Of a DNA stretch of 23,292 bases, positions 1 through 6,584 are shown one piece after another (the first letter of the stretch is position 1; the number at the start of each line of letters is the position of its first letter). The translations under genes and the position numbers were made by a program. Source of the stretch: JABJPE01 sp036340215. Its GTDB lineage: Bacteria; Pseudomonadota; Gammaproteobacteria; Comchoanobacterales; Comchoanobacteraceae. The notes beneath the pieces were generated by a model that worked only from the letters and a program-made list of their open reading frames with translations, was not told where the DNA came from and searched no databases. The stretch covers positions 1 through 23,292 of the forward strand of contig JAYYZF010000024.1 in NCBI GenBank assembly GCA_036340215.1. Reading direction: 5' to 3'.

Positions 1-511
1 TTGTCTCTTCTTGTGGCAGGATTGACTGTACATCAAAATTTCTTTCGCGTAGGAGCTTTGTAATAACCTCAACTGCATTTTGTACATTTGCTGCAAAAAA
101 TTCTTTAGCATTTGTTACTTCTAATTCACCAACCTTACTTATTTCTAGGTTTTTAAACCAATCTGGGGCTTGCTCATCTAAGAAATTAGTAACCGTAGTA
201 ACATGCGCTCCGTATTTGACTACGTCTTCATCTGTGTTCTCGTTAGAATTATCTTCTTCAACGTTTTCTTTTTGCTCAGTTCCCTCTTCTTCTGAACCTG
301 AATTGAACACCTCCGCATTTGACTCTAACGATAATTTTAGATTAGCTTTAGATTCCTGTAAGGCAACTAAAGCGCCCCTTACATCTTCAGGAAGTGCTTC
401 CAATACAGGCTTGTCATTCACTTCCACGTCGGTGGCTGCTTCTTGTGCAGACTGTTTAGATGAAACGCTTACTGCATCAAGTTCTGCAGTATTGTTATTT
501 AGTTTTGTCAT
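1..511 (-). CDS. Acidic protein of unknown function, C-terminus beyond window
   Basis: I do not recognise this gene. It reads from an ATG at 511 with a good ribosome site (AGGAG) just upstream, and it stays open to the left edge, giving 170 codons. There is no signal peptide or membrane segment at the N-terminus (MTKLNNNTAELDAVSV). Residues about 80-110 are very acidic and low in complexity (runs such as GSEEEGTEQKENVEEDNSNE), so the N-terminal half is probably disordered. From about residue 115 (VTTVTNFLDEQAPDWFKNL) the composition is more globular and helical. It is divergent from greA across 249 bp. A promoter (588-616) with an overlapping Fur-box-like sequence precedes it, which suggests iron control as an inference only. 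Frame, ribosome site and promoter make it a convincing gene; its function is open. Confidence 0.75.
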   Translation of the reverse strand, partial: MTKLNNNTAELDAVSVSSKQSAQEAATDVEVNDKPVLEALPEDVRGALVALQESKANLKLSLESNAEVFNSGSEEEGTEQKENVEEDNSNENTDEDVVKYGAHVTTVTNFLDEQAPDWFKNLEISKVGELEVTNAKEFFAANVQNAVEVITKLLRERNFDVQSILPQEET

Positions 512-587
512 AAAAAACTCCTAACTGTTTTAGTAAATCTTACCGTAACTAACATTACTATTTAATTACTTAAAATAAGATAAGATG

Positions 588-616
588 AAAATACCATATG
601 TGATTTATAATGACAA
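588..616 (-). promoter_or_regulatory. Promoter of the left-edge acidic gene
   Basis: Read on the minus strand, TTGTCA (611-616) is a five-of-six -35 match. It is followed after 17 bp by TATTTT (588-593), a four-of-six -10 match. The predicted transcript starts near 581, leaving a leader of about 70 nt before the ATG at 511. Confidence 0.5.
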
Positions 617-624
617 TCATTTCT
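606..624. promoter_or_regulatory. Fur-box-like operator
   Basis: The 19-bp stretch TATAATGACAATCATTTCT matches the classical Fur consensus GATAATGATAATCATTATC at 14 of 19 positions, including both ATAATGA and AATCATT half-sites. It covers the predicted -35 of the minus-strand acidic gene, a position that would allow repression. The match was scored by eye; binding is inferred. Confidence 0.45.
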
Positions 625-670
625 GAGAACTAATTCAGCAATATTTTATATCTAACGAAAAAAGCTAATA

Positions 671-699
671 TTTACTTTGTAGATAAAAAGACATATAAT
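671..699 (+). promoter_or_regulatory. greA promoter
   Basis: TTTACT (671-676), a 17-bp spacer and a perfect TATAAT (694-699) form a sigma-70-type promoter. The start point would be near 706, at the left arm of a small inverted repeat ATCGT-TTCC-ACGAT (706-719). That repeat would therefore form the first hairpin of the greA leader or an operator at the start point. Confidence 0.6.
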
Positions 700-760
700 T
701 TTATAATCGTTTCCACGATATAAAATATTATGAAATTTAAATATGATCTAAGGTGTTAAC

Positions 761-1240
761 ATGCAAATGATTCCAATGACAAAAACAGGTAAGGAAAAGC
801 TTGAAGCTCAACTTGATAAACTAAAACGTATAGAAAGGCCACAAATTACGGAAGCTATTGCATCAGCCAGAGAGCTTGGCGACCTAAAAGAAAATGCTGA
901 ATATCACGCAGCGAGAGAAAAACAAGGTTTAACAGAAGCATTAATAAGAGATCTAGAAGATAAATTAAGCCGTAGTCAGGTTATAGATCTGAGTAAAATA
1001 CAAAATACTGGAAAAGTAGTTTTTGGCGCATTTGTCAGAATTGAAAATTTAGATACAGGAGAAGAAACACGCTACCAAATAGTTGGCGAAGATGAATCTG
1101 ATCTTGAGCAGAAAAAAGTATCAGTAACTTCCCCTATAGCAAGAGCTCTAATTGGTAAAGAGGAAGGCGATATTGCCGAAGTTAAAACTCCCAAAGGAAT
1201 TATAGAATATGAGGTATTAGACGTAGATTACTCTGCGTAA
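761..1240 (+). CDS. greA: Transcription elongation factor GreA
   Basis: GreA enters the RNA polymerase secondary channel and stimulates cleavage of the back-tracked transcript 3' end. The 159-residue protein is close to the E. coli length (158) and collinear with it. The N-terminal coiled coil spans roughly residues 8-75, with the catalytic tip at RELGDLKENAEYHAARE carrying the acidic pair D41 and E44. The C-terminal FKBP-like domain follows, with the family motifs VIFGA-like (VVFGAFV) and SPIARALIGKEEGD. The start at 761 is set by AAGGTG a few bases upstream and by alignment of MQMIPMT to E. coli MQAIPMT. It is the first gene of a two-gene unit with nagZ, which begins 23 bp after its stop. 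Confidence 0.97.
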   Translation: MQMIPMTKTGKEKLEAQLDKLKRIERPQITEAIASARELGDLKENAEYHAAREKQGLTEALIRDLEDKLSRSQVIDLSKIQNTGKVVFGAFVRIENLDTGEETRYQIVGEDESDLEQKKVSVTSPIARALIGKEEGDIAEVKTPKGIIEYEVLDVDYSA

Positions 1241-1263
1241 TACTCTATTAAAGGGAAAAAATT

Positions 1264-2331
1264 ATGACAAAGAAAATTGGACGTGTGATGATAAGTATAA
1301 TAGGAACAGCCCTAACTGACCTTGAAAAAGTTATGGTTGCCCATAGTCACACAGCGGCTGTATTACTATTTAGTAGAAACTTTCAATCTAAAGCACAACT
1401 CAAGCAGCTTGTATCTGAAATACAAAAGTTCTCTGGGAAAGATGACCTCCCTATTTTCGTTGATCAGGAAGGTGGGGAAGTGCAGCGCTTTATCGGTGAT
1501 GGATTTACCAAACTCTGTTCTTTTAAAGAAATTGGTCAAAAACTAATCCACGCAGAAGAAAATAATATTGCATCTGAGGTAACTTCACATACCAGGAAAT
1601 TAACGTCTGAACTGCTTGAATTTGGCATAATAAGTTTAACTCCTGTTGCTGACCTTGATCAGGGAAATAGCGTAATTACTGGGAAAAAAAGAGCATTTTC
1701 CTCTGAACCTGAGCTTAATTCAAAAATACTACAAGCTTATGTTGCAGCTTTAAATTCAGAGAATCATGGCGCCACCTTAAAACACTTTCCAGGGCATGGG
1801 CAAGCATACGAAAATGGCAACGATGATTCTCATATATGTCAACCAGTTGACAACAGAACTTTAGCTGAAATAGAGGCTAATGACTTAATACCATTTAGAG
1901 ATACGTTACCCAATGCTGCTGCTGTAATGCCAGCACATATAATATTCTCAAAAGTTGACGAAAAAAATACCGTGGGAACATCTGACTTCTGGATTAACAA
2001 ACTATTAAGAGAAAAACTTTGCTTTAAAGGAATATTAGTAAGTGATTGTCTATCAATGGTAGGGTCAGGAGCAGAGAACTTCCTAGCAAAAACTAATAGA
2101 ACTCTAGAATTTTTAGACATTGCTATTTTATCTAATATACCTCCACAAGAGGCACTCAACGTTCTAGACAATTTAGATAGTGGCTACTTAGATAAAAGAA
2201 GAATTCCCTATTTTGAACAATGGACTAGATTCGGTAAAGCAGAGCGTCGTCAGGCACTAGCCTATGAAGCAGAGCAAGACGAGGTTAGTATGAAGAGAAA
2301 TAACGCCAGTTCTACTGTTACAAGTTGTTAA
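1264..2331 (+). CDS. nagZ: Beta-N-acetylglucosaminidase NagZ (GH3 family)
   Basis: This cytoplasmic glycosidase removes GlcNAc from GlcNAc-anhydroMurNAc-peptides during peptidoglycan recycling. At 355 residues it is close to the single-domain proteobacterial NagZ (about 340). Visible motifs are VDQEGGEVQRF (67-76), KHFPGHGQ (173-180), the mobile-loop Asp-His dyad in DDSH (D188, H190), PAHIIFS (223-229) and the nucleophile region ILVSDCLSM with D261. The residue after the nucleophile is Cys where NagZ proteins usually have Asp (SDD). The last 35 or so residues are polar and look unstructured. It follows greA by 23 bp with AAAGGG upstream, so the two are probably co-transcribed. Its pathway partner AnmK is encoded elsewhere in the window (20281-21417). 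Confidence 0.93.
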   Translation: MTKKIGRVMISIIGTALTDLEKVMVAHSHTAAVLLFSRNFQSKAQLKQLVSEIQKFSGKDDLPIFVDQEGGEVQRFIGDGFTKLCSFKEIGQKLIHAEENNIASEVTSHTRKLTSELLEFGIISLTPVADLDQGNSVITGKKRAFSSEPELNSKILQAYVAALNSENHGATLKHFPGHGQAYENGNDDSHICQPVDNRTLAEIEANDLIPFRDTLPNAAAVMPAHIIFSKVDEKNTVGTSDFWINKLLREKLCFKGILVSDCLSMVGSGAENFLAKTNRTLEFLDIAILSNIPPQEALNVLDNLDSGYLDKRRIPYFEQWTRFGKAERRQALAYEAEQDEVSMKRNNASSTVTSC

Positions 2332-2345
2332 TAATATAAATATTC

Positions 2346-2377
2346 TTTCCTAGTTTCCTAGTTTCCTAGTTTCCTAG
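2346..2377. repeat. Tandem repeat, four copies of an 8-bp unit
   Basis: Four perfect head-to-tail copies of TTTCCTAG fill 2346-2377, in the 100-bp convergent gap between nagZ and the redoxin gene. It has the form of a short variable-number tandem repeat. It lies outside any reading frame, so copy change would alter only the 3' regions of the flanking genes. Confidence 0.9.
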
Positions 2378-2431
2378 TTAATAGGCTATTTTGCTTTTGA
2401 GCTAATAGGCAATGAAAATAATCTAAATAAC

Positions 2432-2995
2432 TCAAGATTTACGCCATTTTATATTACAACCAATACTTGGATGCTGTTGCCCTGGATAAGCTTGCTTGTT
2501 AGCTATAAGAGAGTCTAGTGCAAGGGCTAAATCGTTACCGGTTACTTTTATATCATTTCCAGGTCGTGAAGCATCATAACGACCCCTATAAAAACATTTT
2601 AAGTTCTCATTGAAAACAAAAAAGTCTGGTGTGCATGCTGCTTTATAGGACTTCGCCACTTCTTGAGTATGATCAAACAAGTAAGTGAAAGGTAAGTTTT
2701 GCTCTAACATGTAATCAGGACCATCTTGAGGATGACTTACTATATCATTTGAATTTATAGCAATAAAAGTTATCCCCTTCTGCTGGTAAGTTAGGGCAAG
2801 CTCACAGAGATTACTCTTTATATGGATAACATACGGACAATGATTACAGATAAACATTACAACAGTAGCAACTGAGGAATAATTTTCATACAAATTAAAC
2901 TTTTTACCTTTAAAATCGTTATTTTGATAGTTTAGAAGTGAAAAATCTGGGGCTTTCTCCCCTATTCCCATAATCATCTCAGAATTTACTAGCAT
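2432..2995 (-). CDS. Thioredoxin-family redoxin (AhpC/TSA-like), cytoplasmic
   Basis: A 187-residue thioredoxin-fold protein of the redoxin family, probably a thiol reductase or peroxidase; the substrate is unknown. EKAPDFSLLN (13-22) is the usual N-terminal redoxin motif. The active site is CNHCPYV with C50 and C53, a CxxC pair followed by the family's Pro-Tyr-Val. CTPDFFVF (121-128) supplies the cis-proline loop. The C-terminus carries the family's SIGCNIKW motif with C180. No signal peptide is present. The start at 2995 is supported by AGAGGAG upstream; an internal ATG (IMGIGEK) is possible but lacks a better site. It is the last gene of a trpS-sbcB-redoxin run, 30 bp after sbcB. A second redoxin with the same C-terminal Gly-Cys signature, but exported, lies at 18498-19097. 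Confidence 0.85.
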   Translation of the reverse strand: MLVNSEMIMGIGEKAPDFSLLNYQNNDFKGKKFNLYENYSSVATVVMFICNHCPYVIHIKSNLCELALTYQQKGITFIAINSNDIVSHPQDGPDYMLEQNLPFTYLFDHTQEVAKSYKAACTPDFFVFNENLKCFYRGRYDASRPGNDIKVTGNDLALALDSLIANKQAYPGQQHPSIGCNIKWRKS

Positions 2996-3025
2996 TTTAA
3001 GCTCCTCTGTTAGTTCAATTTTAAG

Positions 3026-4462
3026 TTAATCTTCAATGAGATTGAAGTGCTCTTTTAAGTAATGTTCAATTTGTTTTAAAATCTCTACTTGTTGACTCAT
3101 TAAATCTTCATCTTGCAAAGTTTTAACTCTTGCTAGTGCAGCAGCTGGTGATGTACGGTGTTTTCCTTTGAAATCATAGATAGAGCCAGCCTCGTCTGTA
3201 ATTTTATACCAATAGTTTAGCATCTCATCTTTATAAGGCTCTGGTAAGAGTTGATCGTAGAAACGCCAGACATAACGAATAGCCTTGCGTTTTTGCTGCT
3301 CATCTAAAAAAGCTTGTAATAAGGAACTATCTTGCTTGCTCTCTAAACAAGACCTGAAATCCTGACATAAGAACTGCTCTTCCCTTGTTGGAAACTTTGC
3401 CTGATAGAGATTAGCATCAAGATCAACCCCCTCTAGCTGAGGATATTCTTGAGTTAGAACTGAATCTCGTATTTTTTCACATAAGGAATGAGACTTAGCT
3501 AAAAAAGCTATATTATCTGCTACGAGTTTCTGTACATCATCAGATACCTTCTGCAAATACTTATTTTTCCATGGTAAAACTATGGGAGCCTCTCCAAGTT
3601 TTTTTCTTATTACAAAACTTGATAAACCTACTAGGTCTTCTGCTAAAGACTGTAGCTCTAGTTTATCTAAACGCAGCCAAATAATTTGGTTTTTATAGAC
3701 CTTATGCACCCCAAAACATAAAGCTGGGGCTATGTAATCAACACTACTACCAAACTTACCCCAAACTAGTAAAGCTTGATATGCATTTGGGAGTTGGTCC
3801 TGCAGTACTACATGGCAATAAGTTCTGATTCTCTCAAGATCTTGCTGCTTGTTGAAATAACCAAGCACGAAATTCCACATATCAGCATTAGCCGCCAGAG
3901 CCTTCGCTAAAGAGAGTGTGGCCTCAACGTCTGTCATTGCATGGTGAGCTTGACCAGTAAGCCAGTTATTTATGGCAGCTATATGCTCTAGCTTCATACT
4001 GGTTTTGCCATCAATATCAGGCCACTGCATAATACTATTAGAATATAAATAGTATAAAATTACTAAAGGATAAAGATCTACACGGCCACAATTATTCATA
4101 TACTGGTGGGTATATGGTGGGAGTAAGCAACGAGCAAATGAAAACCTTAAAAACTCATCATCAAAACCAAGAGTATTATAGCCAAGACTAATTGTTCCTG
4201 GCTTATTAAGCATGCTATGTATTCTCTCGATTGCTTTGTGCTCTGGAAGTCCAGAAGTAAGTTTTGTTAAGCCGAGTTGATGAGTTATGAAAGCGTCAGG
4301 CTCTGGTACTACATCTTTAGTAAGTTTTACATAAAAATGCTCTCGTTCTATTTCTTGAAGATCAATTGTCGTTCTTATTGCTGCAAATTCTACAACTTGA
4401 GCAAAAGTTTTACTCAATCCTGATGTTTCTAAATCGTAAAATAAAAACGTTTGCTCTGTCAT
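3026..4462 (-). CDS. sbcB: Exodeoxyribonuclease I (SbcB)
   Basis: This 3'-to-5' single-strand DNA exonuclease acts in mismatch repair and recombination. The 478-residue protein matches E. coli ExoI (475) end to end. DEDDh catalytic motifs are seen in order: FLFYDLETSG (D10, E12), GYNTLGFDDEFLRF (D101) and the third motif HHAMTDVEAT (H173, D178). The SH3-like and helical C-terminal ExoI regions follow; conserved pieces such as DANLYQAKFPTREEQ and RYVWRFYDQLLPE are recognisable. The start is three bases after the trpS stop, with a weak GGA ribosome site inside the trpS 3' end, so translation is probably coupled to trpS. Confidence 0.95.
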   Translation of the reverse strand: MTEQTFLFYDLETSGLSKTFAQVVEFAAIRTTIDLQEIEREHFYVKLTKDVVPEPDAFITHQLGLTKLTSGLPEHKAIERIHSMLNKPGTISLGYNTLGFDDEFLRFSFARCLLPPYTHQYMNNCGRVDLYPLVILYYLYSNSIMQWPDIDGKTSMKLEHIAAINNWLTGQAHHAMTDVEATLSLAKALAANADMWNFVLGYFNKQQDLERIRTYCHVVLQDQLPNAYQALLVWGKFGSSVDYIAPALCFGVHKVYKNQIIWLRLDKLELQSLAEDLVGLSSFVIRKKLGEAPIVLPWKNKYLQKVSDDVQKLVADNIAFLAKSHSLCEKIRDSVLTQEYPQLEGVDLDANLYQAKFPTREEQFLCQDFRSCLESKQDSSLLQAFLDEQQKRKAIRYVWRFYDQLLPEPYKDEMLNYWYKITDEAGSIYDFKGKHRTSPAAALARVKTLQDEDLMSQQVEILKQIEHYLKEHFNLIED

Positions 4463-4465
4463 CAG

Positions 4466-5461
4466 TTATCCAAGTAAACCAACAGCAGCATGAACTCGTT
4501 GCAATGTTTGCTTAGCTGCCCTACTCGCAGTAACTGCACCAGCCTGCATCACCGAGCTTAAGTATGCTTCATCCTGACGCAACTTTTCGTATTCCAGGCG
4601 TATTGGCTGTAAAGTATTTACCAACAACTCAGCTAGATCACTTTTGAATATACCATAGCCTTTACCAGTATAATCGCTCTCAACTTTTTCATTACTTAAT
4701 CCAGTAATAACACCGTACAACTCAACTAAGTTAGAAATCCCTGGCCTAGCATCATCATAAGCAACAATAGCTTCAGAATCAGTAACAGCCCGTTTTATTT
4801 TCTTTACAATGTCATTTGGCTTATCTGAAAGGAGAATAGTACTATTTTGATTTGGATCTGACTTAGACATCTTTTTCGTAGGATCCTGTAAACTCATTAT
4901 TCTAGCGCAATGCTCAGCAATAACTGGCTTTGGCACTGTAAAAATCTGTGAAAACTGTTTGTTAAAGCGCAACGCTATATCTCTTGTTAACTCTAGATGT
5001 TGTTTTTGATCATGGCCAACCGGAACTAATTCAGCCTGATAAAGCAGAATATCCGCTGCCATAAGAACTGGATAAGAAAACAACGAGGCATTTATATTCT
5101 GAGCAAACTGCTGTGACTTGTCCTTAAATTGAGTCATTCTTTTTAACTCACCCATGTAAGTATTGCAATTAAGTATCCAACATAACTGTGCATGCTCAGG
5201 CACCTGTGATTGTAAGAATAAAATGTTCTTTTTTGGATCTAAACCACATGCTAAATACCAAGCCATTAAGTCATAACAATTTTCTCTCAAGGCTATTGGG
5301 TTCGTTATAGTCGTCAAAGCATGTAGATCTACGATTGAGAATATGCATTGATACTGATGTTGTAATTCTAACCAGTGCCTAATTACACCAAAATAATGAC
5401 CAATACTAAGATCACCAGTAGGCTGAATACCACTGAATAATGTTTTTGTGTTATTTTTCAT
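4466..5461 (-). CDS. trpS: Tryptophanyl-tRNA synthetase
   Basis: This enzyme charges tRNA-Trp with tryptophan using ATP. It is a class Ic synthetase of 331 residues, the normal bacterial size. The HIGH-type signature is SIGHYFG (19-25) and the KMSKS loop is KKMSKSDPN (196-204). Other TrpS hallmarks are SGIQPTGDLSIGHY near the N-terminus, YPVLMAADILLYQA (130-143) and VPVGHDQKQHLELTRDIA (147-164). AAGGT five bases before the ATG supports the start. It is the first gene of trpS-sbcB-redoxin and has a promoter at 5502-5530, divergent from rpmB. Confidence 0.97.
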   Translation of the reverse strand: MKNNTKTLFSGIQPTGDLSIGHYFGVIRHWLELQHQYQCIFSIVDLHALTTITNPIALRENCYDLMAWYLACGLDPKKNILFLQSQVPEHAQLCWILNCNTYMGELKRMTQFKDKSQQFAQNINASLFSYPVLMAADILLYQAELVPVGHDQKQHLELTRDIALRFNKQFSQIFTVPKPVIAEHCARIMSLQDPTKKMSKSDPNQNSTILLSDKPNDIVKKIKRAVTDSEAIVAYDDARPGISNLVELYGVITGLSNEKVESDYTGKGYGIFKSDLAELLVNTLQPIRLEYEKLRQDEAYLSSVMQAGAVTASRAAKQTLQRVHAAVGLLG

Positions 5462-5501
5462 TCAATACCTTAATTTTCTGGATATTAATTACCCACAAAA
5501 A

Positions 5502-5530
5502 ATGTTAGGTTAAAAACATGTTGTAGTCAA
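5502..5530 (-). promoter_or_regulatory. trpS operon promoter
   Basis: On the minus strand TTGACT (5525-5530) is followed after 17 bp by TAACAT (5502-5507). The spacer contains the palindrome AACATGTT (5515-5522), which recurs in the divergent rpmB promoter. Confidence 0.55.
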
Positions 5531-5565
5531 ATATAAAAAAGTAATAGCTTTTTTCACTAATTGAC

Positions 5566-5594
5566 TTGCAAACACTATGTTTTTTTGATATAAA
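5566..5594 (+). promoter_or_regulatory. rpmB-rpmG promoter
   Basis: TTGCAA (5566-5571), a 17-bp spacer and TATAAA (5589-5594) form a good sigma-70-type promoter. An alternative -35, TTGACT (5561-5566), would leave an over-long spacer. The second copy of AACATGTT (5594-5601) lies at the expected start point. Confidence 0.6.
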
Positions 5595-5629
5595 ACATGT
5601 TCCAATATTAATTAAACGGTAATTTCGAT

Positions 5630-5866
5630 ATGTCTAGATGTTGTGATATATTTCCAGAGAAGAAAACTGTAAAAGGTAATAACGTTTCTCACTCTAACAG
5701 AAAAGTAAAAAGAACCTTTAAGTCTAACATACACAGTAAAACTTATGCTTTACTTGATGAAGAAACAGGTAATGTAAAAAAAGTTAAGATGAAACTCTCA
5801 ACTAAAGCTATTCGTTTAATCGACAAATATGGTCTTAAAGAAGTATTAGAAAAGTTTGCATGTTAA
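5630..5866 (+). CDS. rpmB: 50S ribosomal protein L28
   Basis: L28 is a small basic component of the large ribosomal subunit; 78 residues is the usual length. It is recognised by the start MSRCC, then GNNVSHSNRKVKRTF, IHSKTYALLDEE and the C-terminal LSTKAIRLIDKYGLKEVL, all collinear with E. coli L28. The N-terminal segment (DIFPEKKTVKGNN) is two residues longer than the common VTGKRPVTGNN. The two adjacent N-terminal Cys have no second CxxC pair, so it is the zinc-free (C-minus) form. The ribosome site is weak (ACGG). It leads the rpmB-rpmG operon, with rpmG starting 14 bp after its stop. Confidence 0.95.
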   Translation: MSRCCDIFPEKKTVKGNNVSHSNRKVKRTFKSNIHSKTYALLDEETGNVKKVKMKLSTKAIRLIDKYGLKEVLEKFAC

Positions 5867-5880
5867 CCTAGGATAGAATT

Positions 5881-6051
5881 ATGGCTACAAAAAAATCAAG
5901 CATTTTAATAAGAATGGTCTCAACTGCAGGGACTGGATATTTCTATACCACAAAGAAAAATCCCAGAAACACTACAACAAAAATGTCACTAAAAAAATAT
6001 GACCCTAAAGTACGTAAGACTGTCGTATTTAAAGAAGAAAAGATCAAGTAA
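5881..6051 (+). CDS. rpmG: 50S ribosomal protein L33
   Basis: A 56-residue protein of the large ribosomal subunit, directly after rpmB as in most proteobacteria. Family residues are clear: IRMVSTAGTGYFYTTKKNPR in the first half and the ending KKYDPKVRKTVVFKEEKIK, close to E. coli L33 (KKFDPVVRQHVIYKEAKIK). It contains no cysteine, so like L28 it is a zinc-independent type. AGGA precedes the ATG. No clear hairpin terminator follows within the next 100 bp. Confidence 0.95.
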   Translation: MATKKSSILIRMVSTAGTGYFYTTKKNPRNTTTKMSLKKYDPKVRKTVVFKEEKIK

Positions 6052-6404
6052 ATTTTTCAAATTTATAGTTCTCGTTATAAACAACTTAACTTTGTATTGC
6101 AAATTATTTAAGTAGAATTCCGTTTACACCCTTTTTACTTTTAAATGAGCAGAACAACTTCCATATAATTTAATATTATCCTTACTATTAGTTCATTAAA
6201 TAAACTTTGAGTTAAAATATTCATAAAACAAGTTCTGAGTAATATTGAATAAATATTACGACATCATAGTTCTACTCTAAATAAGAAAAAAACTGACACC
6301 CCCATCAAGTCTATTTCAAAGATATTATAAAAAAGTTTGAGAAAAACATTTCTAGAAATATAGATAACAAAATAAGCTAAATATGACTTATAACGAGTAA
6401 TTTT

Positions 6405-6446
6405 TTTAGCACAAGAAAGAATGATTATTTATAATTTTGTGCTAAA
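6405..6446. repeat. 10-bp perfect inverted repeat with 22-bp loop
   Basis: TTTAGCACAA (6405-6414) and its exact complement TTGTGCTAAA (6437-6446) flank a 22-bp AT-rich loop. The pairing can be continued for three more bases if four extra T on the left arm bulge out. Neither side carries a clean T-tract after the stem on either strand, so it is not a canonical terminator. It could be an operator, a structured RNA element or a remnant of a mobile-element end. Confidence 0.55.
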
Positions 6447-6532
6447 TTATAAATATAAAGTGAAATTTAAATTATAAAAAAATAGATGTTTCTTGTTTAT
6501 ATTTTCAGTTATTCCTTGAAATTAGGCATAAA

Positions 6533-6566
6533 AAAACACTGGGAAAAACTAGTTCTCCCAGTGTTT
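6533..6566 (-). terminator. Intrinsic terminator of the large porin gene
   Basis: A perfect 12-bp stem (AAAACACTGGGA with TCCCAGTGTTTT) closes an 11-nt loop, and the T-run continues past the stem on the minus strand. It lies 19 bp after the porin stop codon. Because the stem begins and ends in A and T runs, it could also stop transcription arriving from the rpmG side. Confidence 0.9.
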
Positions 6567-6584
6567 TGTAAATAATGTATCTTG

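Larger units (their letters stand above)
6052..6584. other. Long AT-rich convergent gap (533 bp)
   Basis: This stretch lies between the rpmG stop and the stop of the minus-strand porin, where only terminators would be expected. No credible coding frame was seen. It contains a 10-bp inverted repeat (6405-6446) and the porin's terminator (6533-6566). The rest is AT-rich sequence with scattered short A and T runs and no other structure I can support. Confidence 0.6.

Noticed and set aside
216..524. Ser-rich plus-strand open frame of 102 codons
   Set aside because: It is the antisense of the acidic minus-strand gene, whose Glu/Asp codons read as Ser/Leu in reverse. It has no ribosome site.
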